NCBI GenBank assembly: GCA_002682825.1
Contig: NOKP01000003.1
Coordinates: forward strand, 682,001 to 746,000
Source of the DNA: Neonectria sp. B-13
Lineage: Eukaryota > Ascomycota > Sordariomycetes > Hypocreales > Nectriaceae
Direction: 5' to 3'
DNA length: 64,000 nt
Below the pieces are notes generated by a model. It was not told where the DNA came from and did not search any database. It worked only from the letters and a program-made list of their open reading frames with translations. Made by a program: the position numbers and the translations under genes. Below, piece after piece: positions 11,046 to 23,389 of the stretch; the first letter of the stretch is position 1, and each line of letters opens with the position of its first letter.

Positions 11046-12694
11046 CATCCCCACGAGCGGCTTGGACCGACAGAGATCACCTTTGGGAAGTAATTCGATC
11101 GGAAGCAATCAAACATGTCTGCAATTATAAATTCGTGGTTAAACGTAGTAGAGGTATGCTCGCGATCAAAGTTGATCGCCTGGTCGCGCTCGCGGGTATA
11201 TCCAGGAGCTCACATGGCCCGACAAGCAAGCAGCACAAGAGAAAACGCCACGTAGGTGCGCGAGCTGCCAATAAATAGTATCTGTGTTTGAGAGACTGTC
11301 CCCTGTGTATGGATAAAAATGTGTATTTTGAGGAGATGCTACGGGGAGGGGTTGGTATATAACGTGGCAAGGCTGTGATACTCCTCCAGCGTTGTCTGCC
11401 TGAACATGCTCGGTGGGGTGCGCATCCTAGCAGCCGAAAAGGCGTCAGAATCTTGCGCTCTTACTACTACTGTACGAATTTCTTGCCGTTTCACTGTGAA
11501 ATCAGGCTTGATCCGCTCTCTCTTCTTTATCCTTTCATCTTCTGTCTCCCATCCCCCATCTTCTATCTTCTCTTTGCAGTTGCTCTCTTCTCTAATTTCT
11601 ATTTACCCTAATGACCGACGGCAATTGCTCTGGGCCACGACGATATCGACATGGCCACGGGTATTATTATTAACCCACTCCTTCACTTTCTTTGTCTGCC
11701 CTCGGTTCTGTCGTGACTCGCTATCTATCACTGCCCCTCTAGCAAACCGCCAAACCACCAAATCACTGTGCTCGCCCGCCCTGTGCTCGCCCGCCCTGTG
11801 CCAAGGCCCCACTGTCGTTATCTAGGCATGGTCCAAAAAGGGGGCTCCTATCAAAGCTGAGACCTCCGATACCTGTTCTGACTTAGTACAGAGCAGAATG
11901 CAAGGGTTCGGCTCGTCTATCGGTTTGGTCGTCTGGCGACAGATGACCCCTTCCGCCGCCTCCTCTGCATTAGCATGGTCTCGGCCGAGAGGAACGAATG
12001 AGAGCATGTGATGCCTTTTTGATAACTTGTAGTGATCAATGCTACTCAGCTCAGGCTAGAGCTCGCATTTGTATGAATGAGCTAGATATCCCTGCTGCAC
12101 GTGGCGCTTTGCTACCGAGTTTTGGTTGCGAGCATTGAGGCGTTCCTGGCGGTGCCATGGCCGGTCTACACTACTAGCCGTTTTCAATCGTTCCGGGTAT
12201 CACTCGTGAAATCAACGAATAGATCTGCTTTCTGTTATCCTAGGTTTACAGCTAAGACACTACAGCGCTAGCTGGAATCCCCCCCCTCCCCCAAGATACG
12301 GCTCCGGGGGAACCGGAAGGTTTCACTACACCGGGTAGAGACTAGCCGCCACACCTTCAGGACGTCTATCCTCTCGTTACCCCTGTTATCAGCCAGACCG
12401 AGTGAATAGGTTTGACAACCGAGTCAGTCTGGGGTCGACGTTGGACCAACGGCCGATAAATGTATCTCAGCTGAGAAATTGTCATGACGCTAGAGCTTGC
12501 ACGAGTCACGAGCTCCCGTGACCCTCTGACCCCGACCCAAGTCAATAAATTCTGGGGAGTAGGCAGTCAGTCCGTGTTGATCTTCGAGGGAATTATTTCG
12601 TCATTCACATCAGCGTGTGTTTGCTGCCAAGGCGAATCGAAATTCGTCGAGGCCGGTTAAAAAAAGGAACACATGAGCGCTTACAGTGTCAACT
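11046..12694. other. Long intergenic region, no gene seen
   Basis: About 1.65 kb. Frames such as 11039–11278, 11406–11825 and 11603–11812 have no family signature. Pyrimidine-rich tracts (11510–11600, a run of C near 12280) suggest promoter or leader sequence for the membrane-protein gene starting at 12695. Confidence 0.45.
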
Positions 12695-13994
12695 ATGGCC
12701 GGACTCAAAACCAACATCTTTGTCTCAACAGGTATTACCTGGGTGGCAGCGTTTGTAGCTTTGATTATGCGCATGATCGCTAGGCGTATGATGAAGATAA
12801 AATGGGGACTTGATGATTACTTTTGCATATTTGCCTTTGTAAGTCTACGATTTTTAGTCCATCTTCTGCAGAGATAAGTTACTTACGGCAACCTTAGATT
12901 TTTGCGAGCTGCTACTCTGCCACCATACTGCAATGTAAAAACCAAACTCTGTGTGACTCCAGACCCTTTCTGCAGGGACTAATTGTTTTGTTTTAGGGAC
13001 GATCCATTGGTCGCTTGGTCAATACATGCCTGATTCCCTTGACACCGAGTCCAGAGAAGAAATACTTTATAACTCGAGGTTTCTTGGATTCTTTAACTCG
13101 CTCGCCTACGCCTCCTCGATTGCTGCATCAAAACTAGCTATCTTGTTTCTCTACTGGCGGATATTTAGTATTTCATCTATCCGGATCCCTATTCAGGTTT
13201 TGATTGTTCTGTCCATAATGTGGATTATTTTGCGGACTTTTATGGTGATCTTTCGCTGTGTCCCTGTTCAGGCATATTGGGATAAAACCATCCCAAATGC
13301 TAGTTGCAATATTAAGGATACGCAACTCTTTTTTGGCACAGTGCTTACACATTTTTTGATGGATATTGCTATCTTGGTCTTACCAATCATTGAAGTAATG
13401 AAGCTCCGTTTACGGCTTGCCAAGAAGCTTGCTATCGTTGGCCTCTTTATCATCGGCGCCATGTAAGTTCTTCCCTCAGCTGTATTAGTATGTGAAGGAG
13501 ACTAACAGCCACAAACCAGTGTTTGTATTGCATCAATATTCGCCATAGTCGAGGCACTCCGTTACGATCCGAAGTCAACGCAGATGCCGCATGATTATGG
13601 CATGTATTGTATCTGGGGGTCGGTCGAGATAAACATCGCCATCGTCTCTGGTAACCAGCTTCACCCCAAGTCCTTTTTCTTGAGGTTTTTGCTTACTTGC
13701 TATTTGATTATTACAGCCTGTTTTCCTTTGCTCCAACCGATCTTCAACCTTATTCTTCCCGCCCGATTCCTTAGTTCTGCTGGCAGCAGCCACCCTATTA
13801 GCAGAACGAGCCATGCGATGAGGTTGACGACGATAACCAGAACGAACAGGGAAAAGGAGGTGGATGAGACGAGCTCGACGCACCAACTGGCGGATCCAGA
13901 AAACGGACTACACGATACGCCTGATTTTGACTCAATAACCCTACACCACCTAGATGGTGTCCGTACGGTAATCTCGTCTCAATATCATCATTAG
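12695..13994 (+). CDS. Rhodopsin-domain integral membrane protein (PTH11-like)
   Basis: Five exons (12695–12838, 12898–12934, 12997–13462, 13520–13650, 13717–13994) join in phase and give 351 residues. All introns are GT-AG of 57–66 nt. The protein has the seven-helix plan of the fungal rhodopsin-like family related to PTH11. Signature pieces are WGLDDYFCIFAF after helix 2, the SKLAILFLYWRIFS helix, FRCVPVQAYWD, the HFLMDIAILVLPI helix and a last helix ending FNLILPAR. The cytoplasmic tail is Ser/Thr-rich and disordered. Members are thought to sense surface or nutrient cues, but the ligand is unknown. A GTG nine bases upstream is not a likely start. The ATG at 12695 is used. Confidence 0.85.
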
Positions 13995-14285
13995 AGTACG
14001 GGCGAATGTGATATGTCCGAAATACTACACATGTGAAAGAACATAGTAGGTAGTCTAAGTTGGGGAGACCAAAGCCTTCAAGAGATAAATAAACATACAT
14101 TTTAAGGGATTAATAAACACACATATTATAATAGCCCAGCTATGGACCACATAGTGCTAATCCTGCTCTTTGGCACCTACGCAGAGCAAGTCAAATTATG
14201 CAAACGACTAGAGCTAAGTCAACTCCAAGCTGGTCTGCAGTGGTTTCATCATCAAGCTTAGTGTCATCCCCACCGAGGCCCCCCA

Positions 14286-14843
14286 GTGATCGATCTTACG
14301 TCCGACGAGGAGCCCGCTGCTGCCACTGTGGATGCTGCCGCTAAGGTTGACGCTTACTGCAGTTCTTGCAACGACCCCATTGACAATGGCTATCTTCTGG
14401 AGAACCGTGGCTGCGTAATTCATATATCTCTTCCCATTTTTCGTGGGCATCAACTGTATCTGACAGACTCGCAGATCGTCTGCAAGTTCTGTACCCCTCT
14501 GGCGTTACGCATTGCTCAAAACGCTGCCCAAGGGACTGATTCCAACACCCCGGGCACTCCCATACCGAAAACGATGTACAACCACCATTTCTACAGCCCT
14601 CGGCGCATTGTGAGGTGTCCTCGCTGTCGCATCAGTGCGGTGTTGGTCAGGAAACGGGCAGCAATAAGTGGGCGGCGCTGCAGATGTGTGGCAGGAGCGT
14701 TACTTGTATTGATGTTTGAAGTGGGGTTTCTGACTTGAAACGTTCGAATAGATGCGTTCCATGAAGCATGCCTGGAGGAACTGGATAGTCAGCGCTGCCC
14801 TGTTTGTCGCAACTCGTCAGTCGAGGGGACGGTGCTGATGTAG
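14286..14843 (+). CDS. RING-like zinc-binding protein, exon structure uncertain
   Basis: The frame from 14286 has an acidic IDLTSDEEP start and a Cys pair (YCSSCNDPI). A later frame reads FHEACLEELDSQRCPVCRNS and stops at 14843, which is the second half of a RING finger. A GTATTG…AATAG intron near 14706–14751 would join ALQMCGRSVT to YAFHEAC in phase. The upstream frame change near 14608–14650 would need a 42-nt intron, which is at the lower limit. The start is not an ATG, so a first exon is missing or the gene is decaying. If intact it could be an E3 ubiquitin ligase. Confidence 0.4.
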
Positions 14844-15842
14844 GGTGGGCCGTCATGTGATGCGCAGTAAACGAAATGGGGTTCCTCATTTCATCTGTCT
14901 TTCACTTGTCTGCATGGAGAAACAGCAAAGATGATATGTACAGAAGCAAATGTCTACTCCGTGGGCGCCGTTGCAATCTTGATATTATGGCATTCAAACA
15001 CGACCGTTTTTGCACTTGGGGAATATCAGCCTTCTCACGAAGAGCCGAGCTGGGCAGGCAGTTCTTTTATTTGGTTTGTCGGGCTAGGTTTAGAATGAGC
15101 CGGTTCATCAAGTTAAGTGGTACAAGTCCTGTGCTGACCTTTAAAGATCGGTGGGCGTATAAATAATGCTGAAGAACCCTCCTGGATTGAAACATTAGAT
15201 ATATGTTAGGAAAGCTATATAATGCGTATGGCTGTACGGTTCGGCATGGTAAAGTTCAGTGTAAGATGCTGGCTTGAGGCCATCGTGAGGCTAGCTGTAG
15301 ATGACGCTGATATACATAATTCACACCTCGGATTTTATCCATGTTTTCTATTTTCTTCCTTCCCTTATCGTTTATATAGACCTAATTAGGTGGACACAGT
15401 TATTAGTCCTAGAGCGTTCGATTAAGGGTTCAAATCGTAGAGATCAGTAACACTTTCGGGTGTGACCTTTAGCGTTGACGAGAGGCACTGCACTGAACTA
15501 TCGTCATTTACTCCAGTTTCAAGACCGGGGTTGACAGCCTAGATCATAACCGCTTAGAGGAGTGGCGACGTCAATAGGTCTTTAGGCAAGCCTTGCCACT
15601 ACCCAAGCTGATGGGCATATTCATCGATATAGCCTGCAGTGCGCATGAAGGTCGCTCAAAGGAAAGGTCACGTATGACACGTGACAAATTGTCGGATAAG
15701 CGCATGTTTATGCATTTGTGGTGAGCCATGACTGTGCCTCAGTCGCTATAATAGGCATCCAACCCCATCTCACGCCACGCCCTGGGACGTGACAGGTAAT
15801 CATTGACCCTCTATTTTGCCTTGTCTTCAGATCTATGAGAAA
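14844..15842. other. Intergenic region, no gene seen
   Basis: About 1 kb without a convincing reading frame. The right half carries CACGTG-like and CACGTATGACACGTG sequence near 15669 and a short pyrimidine tract, plausible as promoter for the gene at 15843. Confidence 0.45.
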
Positions 15843-17294
15843 ATGCGACTTCTACCGAATGCCGTGGCCCTATTCCTTGTCGCCTGCGCATGGATACATG
15901 TTGTCAAATCCAGCCAGGTGCCGCTTCTCGTCCGTCTCGGGCTAAGGCGCTCTAGGATTCCTCAATTCGTCCGCGAAATGGAGCACCCATGGGTCCTCGA
16001 GAACATGGCTATACTCGAGAGGCTAAATGCAGCGGATGCTCTGTGCAATGCCGAGTCTCCTTTGCGGTCGCAGCTTCCGGCGGTTCCAAATGACCTGTTC
16101 AAAGGGCTCAGGGTAGACAGACCGAAGAGTATCCAGCTCGGCTGGGACAACGTTAGAGATCGGCTGAGTGAGATACAGAGTTGTGCTGAAGCCTTGCGGA
16201 CTTGTGGATGTTTCAGAGTTCATATATACAGGCATTGGAGTGGCTATGATGGTCGGGGGAAAGACCGAGCGCTGTTAGGCGTCGTCCCTCGCCTGTTCAG
16301 CCATGTTCTTTCGCAGATGGGGACGCTCCAAAACCTCGAATGGATAGGACCTTCCACAGACCCCGAGATAATGGCGATCTTCGAGGAAACCTTCCGCGAG
16401 CACCAGCTCATTCTACCGACAGTAAAAGAGATGCATCTCGGGCCCAACATGCACTTCCTTGTGCCACTCGCGCCAGAGTTGGCAGCTCTGGCGACCACCC
16501 ACGGCTCTATGTGGGAGGACAATGGAGCATTTCTACAACCGTGGAAGGACCTTATCGACATGGCGCGGGGTGCCAAAAAGCTCACCTCGTTTAGGATGAG
16601 CGCCGAATGGGACACAGACCTTGTTGAAACGGTTCTTAACGCCATGCCTTTCTTGCACAAGCTGGGCTTGGCTGGTAGAATTGGCCCCATGTATGACTAT
16701 GAATCAGGTTCTACTACAGGTCAAAGGCTCAAGGCAGGTTTAGGTCATTTTATCCTCATGAAGGGTTCAAGTGCTAATTGGATGAGCTTGCAATAGAATA
16801 TCGTTTTGATTTTGAAGGAATTCAAGGAACTATCAACTTTGCATCTCCCTAGTGTTTCGAAGCTCGGCCTCAGTGATGATTACGGATCTGGGTGTGGCAA
16901 CGCATACTTCGGAATCGACGGCACAAAGTTTGGTCGCGTCGAGTTGAGACAGGACATAGTGGATATTGATCTGGCTAGCAGCATCGTCCTTGAGCATCTA
17001 CCACACTTGGGCTTGCTTTGTATCGGTAGCAGGTGTACTAATCCTGAAAATCAGACGAAAGAGGGCAGGCTCATGTGGCCGTGGACGGGGCGGATGAAAG
17101 AGTATTTACTCGAGATATGGCCTAGATACAAGGCAGTAGATAGTAACGAGGATGACGGGATGGGTGAGGATCCGGATGGGCCTGTATTCACGACGTGGGA
17201 GGAAGATGAGGCTATGTTGGACGAGAACTGGGCGATGACATGGGATGACACTGAGTATTTCGACCTCGAAGATTTAGCTTACAGTGTTCGCTAG
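15843..17294 (+). CDS. Orphan protein with signal peptide, probable GC-AG intron
   Basis: I do not recognise the family. The ATG at 15843 gives a hydrophobic N-terminus (MRLLPNAVALFLVACAWIHV) that looks like a secretion signal. Several segments (LQNLEWIGPS, LTSFRMSAEWD, LHKLGLAGRIG, LSTLHLPSVSKLGL) have leucine-rich, F-box-associated repeat character. Two frames meet near 16734–16796. No GT donor joins them in phase, but a GC donor (AAG|GCAGGT at 16734) with the AG at 16796 does. It has a GCTAAT branch site, so exons 15843–16733 and 16797–17294 encode 462 residues. The C-terminus is very acidic. Alternatively the locus carries a frameshift. Confidence 0.6.
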
Positions 17295-17669
17295 AGTGGT
17301 GTATAGCTAAAGGTTTTACGTATTTACAAATGTATTTACTGTAACTAATGCGTGAAATGGGGTTTTCCTCCCTCGTACTGAACAGTTGCAGGTATAGTTG
17401 AACAATGATGTGAGTGGTGATACACTGGTGAACAGCGGTGGGTTAGTGTATACTCTCCATATGACGCAATATAGCTACTCAGGAGGAGTCAGCGATTGAG
17501 ATAAGACGTCGACAGACCGCCACAACAACTCCGGTCCAACACGATGTGTTATCGTAAGATTGCTACCGTGAATCACACAGTCCCTCATCAAGTAAACTTT
17601 AACTCTTTCATGATGACTAGCTCGATTTCCCTCTCAGACTGCTTTCTAACCTGTTCCTGCTTTCGTTAC

Positions 17670-18240
17670 CGACCCTCGCTGTCGTCACCAAGAACTTCAC
17701 TACGTCAGAGGATTTTACATATGTATATGACCATATCAAAGCGCAAGATTCAAATCCAACCTTTCTTCTCCTCCATGGTTATCCGTCCTCGCGCAAAGAC
17801 TAGAGGGAACAGTTCGCCGGTCTATCGGCCAATGGTTTTAGTGTTCTGGCGCCGGTTGCCTTGGTTATAGAGATAGCGACAACCCCCTCGAAATCGAGGC
17901 TTACAGATTAAAGCCCATTTCTGATCATTTGGTGGGGATCCTCGACCAAGAGGGTCTAGACAAAGTCATTGGCGTGGACCATGACTGGGAAACCATTTTG
18001 ATCTCTCGCAGTGCTGCCTGGCATCGAAAAGTTGGCCTTTCTCTCCCAGGGTTACAGTATACCCCGAATATTCCTCGATACCGATGCTGCCAACGCTGAG
18101 AGCTGAAATTAATTCGGATACACGCGACTTGGCTACTGGTACTTCTTAAGTTCCTACAATTCGCCTCAAGTTATGGGCGACAACGTTTGTCGATTCACTT
18201 CCAAGCGATGTTACTCGTATTAATGACCATACTCCGGCAG
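17670..18240 (+). pseudogene. Relic of a soluble epoxide hydrolase (alpha/beta hydrolase)
   Basis: The order of an epoxide hydrolase is legible. FLLLHGYPSS carries the oxyanion HGxP motif. A shifted frame reads GYRDSDNPLEIEAYRLKPIS, and LVGILDQEGLDKVIGVDHDW follows. A later frame has LGYWYFLSSYNSPQVMGDN. The Trp after the HGYP block is TAG, a 1-nt frameshift precedes GYRDSDNP, and more stops follow. Around the nucleophile Asp the family's GHDWGA reads DHDWET, and each change fits G-to-A. That pattern would be expected from repeat-induced point mutation. Downstream sequence to about 18760 may hold further scraps. No function expected. Confidence 0.65.
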
Positions 18241-18900
18241 GAATACTACTTTTACCTTACTTACGAGACGAACGCGTCTGCGTGGGGCGCAGAGCTGGGA
18301 AATATAGGCGCCACTCGTTCTTAGCTGACTGCTAAAACTACAACCGAACTGCCTTCATTTCTCAGAAGAGGACAAGTTAAAGTGGCTTCGCATTTACGGT
18401 CCAAAAAAATGCAACCGCATCATCGGTCAACTACTATCGGTTCCTCTTTTACCACTCTTAAAATTCTAGTCATTGTGTCGGGGCCGGTTGACACGGAGGT
18501 CCGGATAGGGTACTGGCGTTTCTGTATCCTTCTTGATACCATACGACACATACAGTCTTTCACCGTAGCTAGCTGCAGCTGTTTTAGGGGTTGGGTGTTT
18601 ACTTGGTGTCTCTCCTAGATCACCTTCGCTAATATATTAATAAAGTTACAACCCTTTAGCTTCGAATTTGAGGTTTGTCACGGGGAATATGCTGAGTGGT
18701 TCCATGAAGGGATGGGCCAGTACACCTTCTTGAAATTGAGCCACATCCCTATGATGTGATGGGCTATCTGATACGCTCTAGCTAGTGACTAGATAATGGC
18801 TTGTGGCCGTCGAAGAGCTTCTCCTTAGGTACTCCATGAACGTAAGCAACTATAATCTTAGGGTCATCTCCCTTCCTGCAGCCTGCAGCCTGTCGCCTTC

Positions 18901-20546
18901 TTAGATATTGGTCTCGGATTTCTTCGCCGCTTCGCCTTTCTCCTCCACTTCCGTCTTATATTTCTCAAAGTCCCGAACACTGATTCCCTTTCGGAACATT
19001 TCGTCCAATTCCTCGTAACTGCGGTTGGCTGTTTCTGGCTGGTAAAGCCACAAGTACACGAGACAGAGAACTCCAATGGCGCCGAATAAGTATGCTGTCT
19101 TCGCACCTAGGTTTGCTTGATTGGGATTAAAGAGATACGGGATCACAAATGCCCAAACGCAGTAGATGATGTACTGCAAAGCCACTCCGATGGAGATGGT
19201 CTTGACGCGTAGCCGTGAGGTGGCAACCTCGCAAAGAAGGGTATAAGCCGTTGCACCAATAGACAGGTTGTAGAAGAAGTTGTAAATCAAAATAAAGGCA
19301 ACCGATCCCTTGATAGCGCCAGGTGTACCAGCAGTGGCGAGACTTGCACAGATAAGGAGAATTGCCGTGATGGAGAAAGTGCCCCAGAATGTGAGTGGCC
19401 GACGGCCAACGCGGTCGATGAGATACCAAGAGCAGATATTACCAGCCATTGACAGTCCATGTTGAGCAATTTGTAGTTTGAAACTGTCGGAGGTGCTGTA
19501 TCCAGCGAGTTGGATGTAGTAAGTCCCATATGAAGCAATGAAGTACACACCGCTAAGAGCCTGGATCGCCAGAGGCATGACGGAAATAATAGTGCGACGC
19601 AGGTTGGAACGGCGGAAGCAGTCGAGATAGGTAGCTCCGGCCGCTTCCTCCTTGGCCTCGGCAAGCATGGTCTGGATCTGAGAAATTCGCATATCGAGGT
19701 CTGGTCCGGAGTATCCTAGTCGACGAAGTGATTGGGATGCCTTTGTGTCTTTTCCCACGCTCAACAGCCACACTGGAGATTCGGGCATAAATGGAGCGAA
19801 GACTGCGTTGATCCCAGCGAATCCGAACTGGGCGCAAAAGACAGATCGATACGCCCAGCGAGACTCATAGTTGCCAGTCTTGTCGATGATGATAGCCGCG
19901 GTCAAAGGGCCCAAAGTCATCATCAGGGCAGTTAAGCATGTAAGAATACCACGGAGAGCAAGAGGTGTTACCTAGAAATTGTCCGGTTAGATAGTTCGTA
20001 TGGAGGCAAATTTGAGTCACTTACTTCTCCGATGTAGGTGACCGAGACAGACAGAATCACGCCGGCCACAAAGCCATTGAGGAACTTGCCGCCAAAGAAC
20101 ATGGCATTTGTGGTGGCGATAAACTCGATGGCAATCGCGGCAAATGACACAGCGATGGACCCAAGCAGCAGAGGCTTTCGGCCGAACTTGTCGGCAAAGT
20201 ATCCGGCTGCACATGTTCCGACGATGGAACTCGCAATGGGACCACCATAAAAGGCAGATTGCCAGTCGGCCTCAAGGACGTACGAGCCCTCAAATTCACT
20301 GCCAAAATCTTTGCGAAACTCCGGGATGCTAAGAACCATGCCCGACGCCTGGTTTTCAAAGGAGACGAGCAAGCAAGTCATGACAGCAAAAAGAGCCCAA
20401 GAAAAGACCAATGGACGGTGCCGAATGGCCTGAATGGCGGTGAACTCGTGCTCTTGGTTGTTGGCAAGATGCCCGAGGTCAGTCTTGGCGTCATGAACAT
20501 GCTCGAAGGCCTCAGCATCCTGGCCCTTGGATTGATCCAATGCCAT
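18901..20546 (-). CDS. MFS sugar transporter (maltose/alpha-glucoside permease type)
   Basis: Exons 20546–20025 and 19971–18901 (minus) join in phase across a 54-nt intron and give 530 residues. Sugar porter signatures are present: DKFGRKPLLLG in the loop between helices 2 and 3, its counterpart DRVGRRPLTF in the second half, PESPVWLL after helix 6 and PETANRSYEELDEMF after helix 12. The last resembles fungal alpha-glucoside permeases. It probably imports a mono- or oligosaccharide with protons at the plasma membrane. It is divergent from the Zn2Cys6 regulator at 21075. The shared intergenic region carries a 16-bp element also found before the GH51 gene. An arabinose- or arabino-oligosaccharide substrate is a guess from that context. 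Confidence 0.88.
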
Positions 20547-21074
20547 GTTGAGTAAAGGGCAGAGTGAGTCAAATGATGCAGTAGATTTGGATGGGGATAT
20601 AGATTAAACAATATGGACGCAGCTTCATCGGAAATAGAAGATATATATACGTCGACACCACTGCCCGCCATGGTTCGCACGTCTCGTGGCCCCGGTGTCA
20701 GTCCCGATTCCGGGGTCTCCAGCTGGGGTCCCCAGAAAAAGCAGGCCACCTTGCAGGCCGCTCCACCACGTCAAATCAATCAGCTGATGGTACATAGTAG
20801 GAAACGAAGGCGTCGGGGAGTATCGGTGTGGAGACGGGTCCCTAGTGTCGTGCTAGTTTTGACCGCGGGGTGGACGACATCTCCACATCTGAGGGATAGC
20901 AGAAACTTGCGAGTCGCGTCATGGAAACAGAAGCGATATCGATCACCCCATCGACGGCAAAGGCCCGGTAAAGCTATTCCATGCCTGCATGAGAGTGCCG
21001 CGAGAATACCCAGAGAATAGCCTATCACCATACTGTACGCGGTGACCCTAAGCGCCTCATAATACCCTACAGAA
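20547..21074. promoter_or_regulatory. Divergent promoter region of sugar porter and Zn2Cys6 regulator
   Basis: 528 bp between two divergent ATGs. It contains the 16-bp element at 20813–20828, nearly midway. A TATATATA stretch at about 20640–20650 lies on the porter side, about 95 bp from its ATG. Confidence 0.6.
20813..20828 (-). promoter_or_regulatory. 16-bp shared promoter element, copy A
   Basis: On the minus strand this reads CACCGATACTCCCCGA. It is identical over all 16 positions to 23390–23405 in the GH51 promoter. It lies 267 bp from the porter ATG and 247 bp from the regulator ATG. The likely binder is the regulator encoded next to it, as inference. Confidence 0.7.
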
Positions 21075-23247
21075 ATGGGCGATATCCGTCGGCGCCCAGC
21101 AATGGAGCCCTTGCTCGCCAATATTCTCTCCGATCCCATACCAGCTGTTCTCATGATGCAACGGCAAAGCCCGGCCCAACCAGCCTCAAACAGCCCTGCC
21201 GCCGAATCCCCGGCCATCCCACTCCCGGGACAGGCCCAGTTTAACTCGGGTCCGGGTCCCATCTCCCGCGAATCTGCCTCGTATGCCCGGAGACGGGCAG
21301 GTACGGCTTGCTTTGTCTGTCGAGGACGGAAGACAAAGTGCGACAACCAGCGGCCAATCTGCGGGTTCTGCTCGTCTACGGGAGGGGCATGCGGATACCC
21401 CGATGATACACCTTTGGACCACTCTAAACTTGACAGAGGTAGCTTGGCCATACTGCAGAGACTAGGAGAGGTGGAACAGAACATTACGGCGCTCCTGAAC
21501 CAAAAGGATACTGCACCGGGTCACCAACTGCCCCGACAGGAAACGAGATCGCTGGAAGAAGACCAACCTATTTCAGACCCCATGGCAAAGGTTGGAACCT
21601 CCAAGACCATGCAGCCGAACAGTGACCGACCACCAGCCGCAGACATTGTGACTCGAAGTTCCGAGATGAGAGTTGAGAGCCTGCTTCGGTGGCCAGTCTT
21701 CGACATCCAAGAACACCCGTCCCTGACCTTCAGTCTTGGACTAGGAGGAGGACAACTGCAAGCTGTCACCGGAGATGGTATCTTTGACCTCGATCCAGAG
21801 GTCATAACCCAACTTGTGGAGAATTTCCTTGCCACAAACCACACGAAAAACCCCATCTTTGACGTGGACCAACTCTGGAATCGTGTGAGAGACATTGCCG
21901 AAACGGGACTTCGATGGGATGGCACGACATGCCTTATAGTAAGCACCATGTTGTTCCTTGCCCCTTTCGTCCACGAGCTGACTGTAAGAGCTCCTAATAT
22001 GTGCCGTCAGTGTACTTGCTCCTCCATTTCATGCGGAGAGTCAGCCTGGGTACTCGAGACGAGCGGACCGTTTGCGACGTGCTGAGCTGTATTTCCAGAT
22101 GTCGCAGCGGCGGATTGGAATGTTGTATCACAGCAATTCCCTTCTCGCTGTGCAATGCAGTTTCTTGACCGCAGTGTACCTGATGACTACATTTCGGATC
22201 ATGGCAGCATGGAAAGCCTTTTCCCAAGCTGGAACACAGTGTGTCGGCTGGTTGGCAGCTAGGGGCCACACCCGAGACTCAGCTAACAACCAATCGTGTG
22301 CTGTTGCCGAAGTCTCCCACGGTGACAGCGAACAGCATATGGAAGAGAGTCTGTATTGGAGTTGCTTGAAAAGCGAACTGTAAGGCCGAGATTGCCTAAC
22401 TCGGAATCACAAGAAGCCTGCTAACTTGGAAACCAGGGAACTGAGGACCGAGCTCGGATTGCCAGGGTCGAGCCTAAACGAGATGCAATACTCTCATGTG
22501 TATCCGTCTCCACCCAGCCCAAGTCAGTTGGCCGGTAGCCGCATGCGACCAGAGTCAGCCGCTCAACGCGAGCGGGACCGTCTTGAAAACGGTTGGTTCT
22601 TTTATCTCGCCGAAATTGCTCTTCGTCGGATTATGAATGAGGCGCTATCTGCGCGATACTGGGCCGGTTCTTGGTACTATACCACTCGTTGGTGGACTAC
22701 ATCTGGGGAGGAAAGCTTCCGAACTGATATCGAAAAGTTCAAAGTCAAGTTGGAAACTTGGCAGGACATGCTCCCTCCCTCAATGAGATTCCCTCGAAAC
22801 TCCCACGAGAGCACTGGAGACCCCCTTAGGGGGATTCTGAGATCGCATTTGATCGACATACTAGACGTGCTCTACTTCCCCGCGATTCGAGCCGTAGCCT
22901 GCGAGGAGGTGGGTGACCTGGGGCCGTACACCCTGGCTACCGCCCGCGAAGCGCTGTCGAATGCCGTGTACCGAATTACGATCTGCGAGGAGGGGTTCTG
23001 GCATCGCCACCAAGGAACCTGGCTGATGATCCGAACATGTTCTCGCAGCTCACTCCAGCTGCTGGCTGTCGCCTTTCGGGCTCAGAGAGAGCCCAGTCTA
23101 TTGGAGCTGCTACCAGAGGGATGGAAACATTCCGTCTCGAGGGTTTTTACCTTGATTGAGTATTGGGAACCAGAAAGCCCGGATCTGGGGCTGCTATTGG
23201 CGCGGTTGAGAAGCCTCGTTTCCATCCTGGAGCAAGGAGAACACTAA
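21075..23247 (+). CDS. Zn2Cys6 fungal-specific transcription factor, likely regulator of the GH51/porter cluster
   Basis: Exons 21075–21938, 22039–22379 and 22437–23247 join in phase and give 671 residues. The second exon uses the acceptor at 22038. The AG at 22010 would put it out of frame. The binuclear cluster is complete at Cys79, 82, 89, 96, 99 and 106 with C-x2-C-x6-C-x6-C-x2-C-x6-C spacing. The flanking ARRRAGTAC and RGRKTKC are basic. A fungal_trans-like middle domain follows, with RRAELYFQMSQRRIGML and NGWFFYLAEIALRRIMNEAL. Its position between the sugar porter and the arabinofuranosidase, with a shared promoter motif, suggests it is the pathway-specific regulator. That role is inferred. 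Confidence 0.88.
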
Positions 23248-23389
23248 AGTGTAGTCTAATATTATATGACTCGTTTGAGAAATGATGCTCCGTAAACCTG
23301 CTGCAAAATGAGTCATGAGTGCCCCATGTCGTCCAGAAACTGTGCCACATGGTCGAATGGAGCAAGAAAGCTTGCGTCAACAAGCGGGG

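Noticed and set aside
15427..15436. GGTTCAAATC, a tRNA B-box-like decamer
   Set aside because: No acceptor or anticodon stem can be paired around it and no A-box sits at the right distance.
21939..22038. Apparent frameshift in the Zn2Cys6 regulator after the first exon
   Set aside because: Using the acceptor at 22038 instead of 22010 restores the frame, so the gene is intact.
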